Assembly: GCA_031553225.1 (NCBI GenBank)
Contig: JAVBLU010000007.1
Span: 1-64,000 of the forward strand
From: JAVBLU01 sp031553225
GTDB taxonomy: Bacteria; Bacillota; Clostridia; Christensenellales; UBA1750
DNA: 64,000 nt
Direction: 5' to 3'
Position numbers and translations under genes: made by a program. Positions 60,704 to 64,000 of the stretch are shown here, piece after piece (position 1 is the stretch's first letter; each line of letters begins with the position of its first letter). The notes under the pieces were generated by a model. The model had not been told where the DNA came from. It made no database searches and saw only the letters and a list, made by a program, of their open reading frames with translations.

Positions 60704-62092
60704 CTACGGCACGGCCAGGTCGATATAATACTCTTTGTCATAGTACGTGAAATACACGGCGATATAGTAGGTCCCCTCTTCGTAGGGGATGGGCTGTCCC
60801 GGTTCCACGTAGTGCGCTCCGGTCGTGGACGTGTACAGGATGGAGCGCACCTGCGCGCGTTCGGGCAGGTGATAGACGTAGGACGGAGGCGAGCCGCGCG
60901 GGTCGCCCTCTATGTACGCCGCGCTGAGCGTATACGGCACGGCCTTTGCGGGCACCAGGCTTTCCGCGCGTGCGATGTATCCCTGCCCGTTCAGCGTAAA
61001 GAGGGCCTCGAAGCGCACCGTGTACGGCTCGCTTCGGCGGGGGAAGCTGGCAGCGCCCCCCGGCATGTCGGCTTCCTGGCCTTCCTCGCCGCCGGCGAGT
61101 GACAGCATGCGCCCCCCGCGGGGCAGCCGGCACAGGGCGGTGACGGTCTCCGGCCGTACGAGGGTGGTCAGCTGCAGGTACTGCCCGCCGTCCGCGTCCG
61201 GGTCGGGCTCCGGATCGGGCGGGCCTTCGGCGGCCGCTTCGCCCCGAATGGCAAAGGTCGTCAGCGTCTCCACCGTGCGGACCGATCCCGCCTGCACATA
61301 GCCTTCCGTTTGGCCCGAACGCACCCGGCAGCGGCTGCCGCTTCCCTCCATCAGCAGGGGCGCGCCGGGCGGTAGCGTGCCCGTCTGCGGCGCGCCGTCC
61401 TGCGGCCCGGCGTACACGGGGGTTTCCTTCAGCGTCACCGCAAGCGGCAACGCGTCCGTGTCCATGGGCGTCAGCTTTCCGCTCGCCTTGGCCACATACA
61501 CCGCGTCAAAGCCGGAAAGTACCAGGTAGGCGTCCTTCTCCTCCAGCAGCAGCGGGTACTCCGCCCCTTCCCTCAGCAGCTTCTTGCGGCCGGTCATATC
61601 CTGCCGGAAGAAGGCGTTGTCCCCTTCGGTCATGTACACCGCCGCGGGCAGTGCCACGGCGGTCATGCTGGCTGCGGGCGCCTCGCCCATGCCCGCAAGC
61701 GTCACGCGAATCTGCGTTTTTCCCTGTGGCAGCACCACCCGCAGGCGCAGGCGCGCGCTCTCCCCCGGCATCAGGGACAGCGCGACCGTCCCGGCGGCCT
61801 GCTCTGCTGCCGCAAAGGCGTACGGCTGCGCGCGCAGGTCCGCCGAGGCGATGGGCACAGCCCCAAGCACGCCGCTGCAACGCGCTTCCACCCTGCCCTC
61901 CATGCGGATGCGGCCCTGGTTGCGCACGTCCACGTCGAAGGCGAATAACCGCCCGGCGACCGGCGTCGCCTCGCCCGCCGCCACAAGCAGCGTAAGACCC
62001 GCCGCCCTGGCGGGTATGGGTGAAACCGCCGCGCAGCACACAAGCGCCAATACAAGAGCCAAAGCTTTCCTCCCGCGCGCCGCGCGCCTCAT
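60704..62092 (-). CDS. Secreted protein of unknown function with SH3-like segments
   Basis: 462 residues from the ATG at 62090-62092 with a purine-rich GGGGGGGAG site. Signal peptide ALALVLALVCCAAVSPIPARA. A beta-rich N-terminal domain (RLFAFDVDVRNQGRIRMEG, as in bacterial beta-sandwich repeats) follows, then an SH3-like stretch (ETPVYAGPQDGAPQTGTLPPGAPLLMEGSGSRCRVRSGQTEGYVQAGSV), a Pro/Asp-rich linker and a repeat-like C-terminal domain with YYIAVYFTYYDKEYYIDLAVP. No family is recognised with confidence. Probably acts at the cell surface. Confidence 0.72.
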   Translation of the reverse strand: MRRAARGRKALALVLALVCCAAVSPIPARAAGLTLLVAAGEATPVAGRLFAFDVDVRNQGRIRMEGRVEARCSGVLGAVPIASADLRAQPYAFAAAEQAAGTVALSLMPGESARLRLRVVLPQGKTQIRVTLAGMGEAPAASMTAVALPAAVYMTEGDNAFFRQDMTGRKKLLREGAEYPLLLEEKDAYLVLSGFDAVYVAKASGKLTPMDTDALPLAVTLKETPVYAGPQDGAPQTGTLPPGAPLLMEGSGSRCRVRSGQTEGYVQAGSVRTVETLTTFAIRGEAAAEGPPDPEPDPDADGGQYLQLTTLVRPETVTALCRLPRGGRMLSLAGGEEGQEADMPGGAASFPRRSEPYTVRFEALFTLNGQGYIARAESLVPAKAVPYTLSAAYIEGDPRGSPPSYVYHLPERAQVRSILYTSTTGAHYVEPGQPIPYEEGTYYIAVYFTYYDKEYYIDLAVP

Positions 62093-62139
62093 GCGGCTCC
62101 CCCCCTTCCCATTCCTTCGCCAGACCCGCCTGTGAGGCA

Positions 62140-62148
62140 ATTATATCA
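62140..62148 (-). promoter_or_regulatory. Extended -10 promoter of the secreted-protein gene
   Basis: Minus-strand TGA followed by TATAAT (62140-62145), 48 bases from the start; divergent from the URO-D gene promoter. Confidence 0.5.
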
Positions 62149-62187
62149 TAATATGACAGAAAAAAACCGCCCGCCGCCGTATTGGGG

Positions 62188-62217
62188 TTGTGAATCCAGC
62201 GCGGCATGGCGTATAAT
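62188..62217 (+). promoter_or_regulatory. Promoter of the URO-D-like gene
   Basis: TTGTGA (62188-62193), an 18-base spacer and TATAAT (62212-62217), 24 bases before the ATG. Confidence 0.65.
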
Positions 62218-62241
62218 GGAGCGGTTGGGAGGCGGCTGTTG

Positions 62242-63303
62242 ATGACACAGCGGGAACTCTTCGCCGCAACGCTCGCGCACCGCTCCACCGGGCGCTTTTT
62301 GTACTACGCCGGGTTCATAGCGGAAACGGAAGCCGCCCTGCGCAAGTACGTAAACATGAAGCCGGAGGAGAGCGTCGCCGAGCGCTTTGGCTGCTTTGTG
62401 CAACAAAATGTAACCTTGAGGGAGCCGGACGGCCATCGCCCGCCCTCGTTCGAGCGGTATTTCGCGGACATGGAGCGCCCCGCTGGCGCGCGCATCAACT
62501 GGCTGGGCGTACTGGAGATTCCCGGCAGCGTCTTTCACTTTACGCACTACGTAAGCCCCTTGCGCAACTGCGGCAGCGTTGCGGAGATGGCGGATTTCCC
62601 CTTCCCCTCCGCCCAAGGGTACACGGACGGCCACATGGCCGCCGAGGTGGCCGCCTTGCACGACGAGGGCTTGATCGCCCGCACGTGGGTGGGCCACCAG
62701 TATGAAAACGCCTGGCAGGTGCGCGGCTACGAAGAGTTTTTGATGGACATGGCGCTTTGCCCCGAGGTGCCGCACTTTGTGATGGCGCAGATGCAAAAAC
62801 CCGCCCTGGCGCGCGCCGTGGCGGCTGCCCGGGCGGGGTGCGATATGATCTCAACCGGCGACGACGTGGCCAACCAGCGCGCGCTCATGTTCAAACCCGA
62901 GCAGTGGCGCACGTTCATCAAGGCGTACTGGAAACCCGTGTACGACCAGGCGCGCGCCATCAAACCGGACATCGCCATCTGGTACCACTCCGACGGCAAC
63001 ATCGCCGCCATCCTGCCCGAGCTGGTGGAGCTTGGGGTGAGCGTTCTCAACCCCGTGCAGCCCGAGTGCCTGGACGTGCACGCCCTGAAGGAGCGGTTTG
63101 GCGCGCAGCTCGTGCTGGACGGGGTGATCGGCACCCAGAGCACCATGCCCTTCGGCTCGCCCGCCCAGGTGAAGGCCGCCGTGCGTCAAGCAAAGCGCGA
63201 TCTGGGCTACGACGGGGCGCTCATCCTCTCCCCCACGCACGTGCTGGAGCCGGACGTGCCCCCGCGCAACATCACGGCCTTCTTTGAAGCTTGCGCCGAG
63301 TGA
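62242..63303 (+). CDS. Uroporphyrinogen decarboxylase-family protein
   Basis: 353 residues from the ATG at 62242 (GGGAGG upstream). URO-D fold as in decarboxylases and the MtaA/CmuA-type methyltransferases: DMISTGDDVANQRALMFKPEQW, IWYHSDGNIAAILPELVELGVSVLNPVQPECLD, and ILSPTHVLEPDVPPRNITAF. The His in YHSDG and the later conserved pattern match URO-D-like proteins next to dehydrogenases in carbohydrate catabolic clusters rather than haem genes. The substrate is unknown; true haem role is less likely. Confidence 0.8.
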   Translation: MTQRELFAATLAHRSTGRFLYYAGFIAETEAALRKYVNMKPEESVAERFGCFVQQNVTLREPDGHRPPSFERYFADMERPAGARINWLGVLEIPGSVFHFTHYVSPLRNCGSVAEMADFPFPSAQGYTDGHMAAEVAALHDEGLIARTWVGHQYENAWQVRGYEEFLMDMALCPEVPHFVMAQMQKPALARAVAAARAGCDMISTGDDVANQRALMFKPEQWRTFIKAYWKPVYDQARAIKPDIAIWYHSDGNIAAILPELVELGVSVLNPVQPECLDVHALKERFGAQLVLDGVIGTQSTMPFGSPAQVKAAVRQAKRDLGYDGALILSPTHVLEPDVPPRNITAFFEACAE

Positions 63304-63348
63304 TCCCGGCGTGACTTATAACACAAACGATTCGGGAGGCAGGGAGCT

Positions 63349-64000
63349 ATGCTGGACAAGGTACGCATCGGAATCGTAGGCTGCGGAGGCATGAACAACG
63401 GCCACGCGGACCGGTTGCTGCGCATGGAGGACGTCGAGGTTGTGGCAGTGGCGGACCCCGTGCTGGAGCGCCGGGAGGCCATGGCCAAAAAGATGTCGGC
63501 CAAGCGGCTGTACGTCGACCACAGGGCCCTGTTTGAGGGCGAACGCGACCTGGACGCGCTATTCATCGCCGTGCCGCCCGCCGAGCACAAGGGCATCGAG
63601 GAGGAGGCCGTCGCGCGCAAGTGGGCCATCAAGGTGGAAAAGCCCATGACGCTGGACCCTGTTCAGGCCCGGAACATCGCCGCCGCCATCGACAAGGCGG
63701 GCATCGTGTCGGCCGTCGGCTTCCAGGACCGCTTCCTGCAGACCTCCGACCGCATCAAAGACGCCCTGCCGGGCTTGGACGTGGGCGTTGTGTACGGCAC
63801 GTGGGCGGGCGGCATTCCGGGCGTTGCGTGGTGGCGCACGTACGACACGTGCGGGGGCCAGCTTACCGAGCAGAATATCCACCTGGTGGACCTGCTGCGC
63901 TATTTCTTCGGCGAGGTGCAGGAGGTGTACGCGCGCGAGTTCCACGGCATTGTGGTGCCGGAGCGCGACTGCCCCGGCTACGACAACCAGGACGCCTCCG
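63349..64000 (+). CDS. Gfo/Idh/MocA-family oxidoreductase, N-terminal part (runs off the window)
   Basis: 217 codons visible. NAD(P)-binding Rossmann start VRIGIVGCGGMNNGHADRL, then EVVAVADPV, and the EKP motif in WAIKVEKPMTLDP, typical of the family, followed by GFQDRF and WWRTYDTCGGQLTEQNIHLVDLLRYFFGE. It follows the URO-D-like gene by 45 bases with GGGAGG-type sites, so both probably form one operon for a sugar or inositol derivative. Confidence 0.93.
   Translation, partial: MLDKVRIGIVGCGGMNNGHADRLLRMEDVEVVAVADPVLERREAMAKKMSAKRLYVDHRALFEGERDLDALFIAVPPAEHKGIEEEAVARKWAIKVEKPMTLDPVQARNIAAAIDKAGIVSAVGFQDRFLQTSDRIKDALPGLDVGVVYGTWAGGIPGVAWWRTYDTCGGQLTEQNIHLVDLLRYFFGEVQEVYAREFHGIVVPERDCPGYDNQDAS

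Noticed and set aside
62242..63303. Haem-pathway HemE
   Set aside because: The family fold is right, but context (dehydrogenase next door, no hem genes) and the lack of the N-terminal substrate-arginine motif argue for a paralogue.

Overview
The window is about 63% G+C (estimated by eye) and nearly filled with genes. Its content points to an anaerobic, high-G+C member of the Clostridia (Firmicutes). The markers are a str operon led by an L7Ae-like protein, strong Shine-Dalgarno sites with many GTG/TTG starts, Hfq next to a YnbB-type PLP protein, a Re-citrate synthase, a desulfoferrodoxin, a CPBP protease and FtsX-type ABC exporters. A Christensenellales-like lineage would fit, but I cannot fix the genus.

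Layout. 1-3.9 kb: minus-strand str operon (L7Ae-like, rpsL, rpsG, fusA, start of tuf) from a clear promoter. 4-9 kb: amidohydrolase, flavin reductase, DUF378 membrane protein, and a metal-efflux unit (ArsR/CadC-type repressor plus P1B ATPase) with a textbook operator. 9-15 kb: XRE regulator and dnaE with an added C-terminal zinc finger, a SPOUT methyltransferase, and a superoxide reductase-ferritin pair. 15-24 kb: methyltransferase, DUF4838 protein, alpha/beta hydrolase, hfq-ynbB-GNAT, CPBP protease-rlmH, an orphan terminated transcript, ilvE, a dead VOC gene and a YdeI-like protein. 24-27 kb: a 46-codon gene ending in a terminator, then an ABC-2 exporter operon.

27.5-30 kb holds the most unusual locus. 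A 702-residue protein has an N-terminal SHOCT-like helix pair, alanine-rich helices and eight PPV repeats, followed by two long arrays of the tetrapeptide G-x-[hydrophobic]-x. The first array also has a strict 16-residue super-period, and both end in the same duplicated cap. It overlaps a DUF2089 zinc-ribbon/HTH regulator and shares its promoter.

30-41 kb: aspartate aminotransferase and Re-citrate synthase, a glycosyltransferase, an M29 aminopeptidase, gapA with a Rex-like operator, tRNA-Val(CAC), an SH3-type secreted protein, an unusual signal-less Cna-B protein, and a PTS EIIC-EAL fusion. 41-50 kb: a lipoprotein solute-binding protein, a purine permease-phosphoribosyltransferase pair with a structured leader, an FtsX-type exporter with a very long coiled coil, and a HAD phosphatase. 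49.8-58 kb: a single 2722-codon cyclic beta-1,2-glucan synthase. 58-64 kb: fba, smpB, a Nudix gene broken by an amber stop, a TspO-like protein, a secreted protein, a URO-D-like protein and the start of a Gfo/Idh/MocA dehydrogenase.

Glycolysis (gapA, fba), nitrogen and TCA entry (aspC, Re-citrate synthase), oxygen defence (superoxide reductase, ferritin) and translation housekeeping suggest a core chromosomal region. I saw no transposase, integrase, phage gene, rRNA or CRISPR array.
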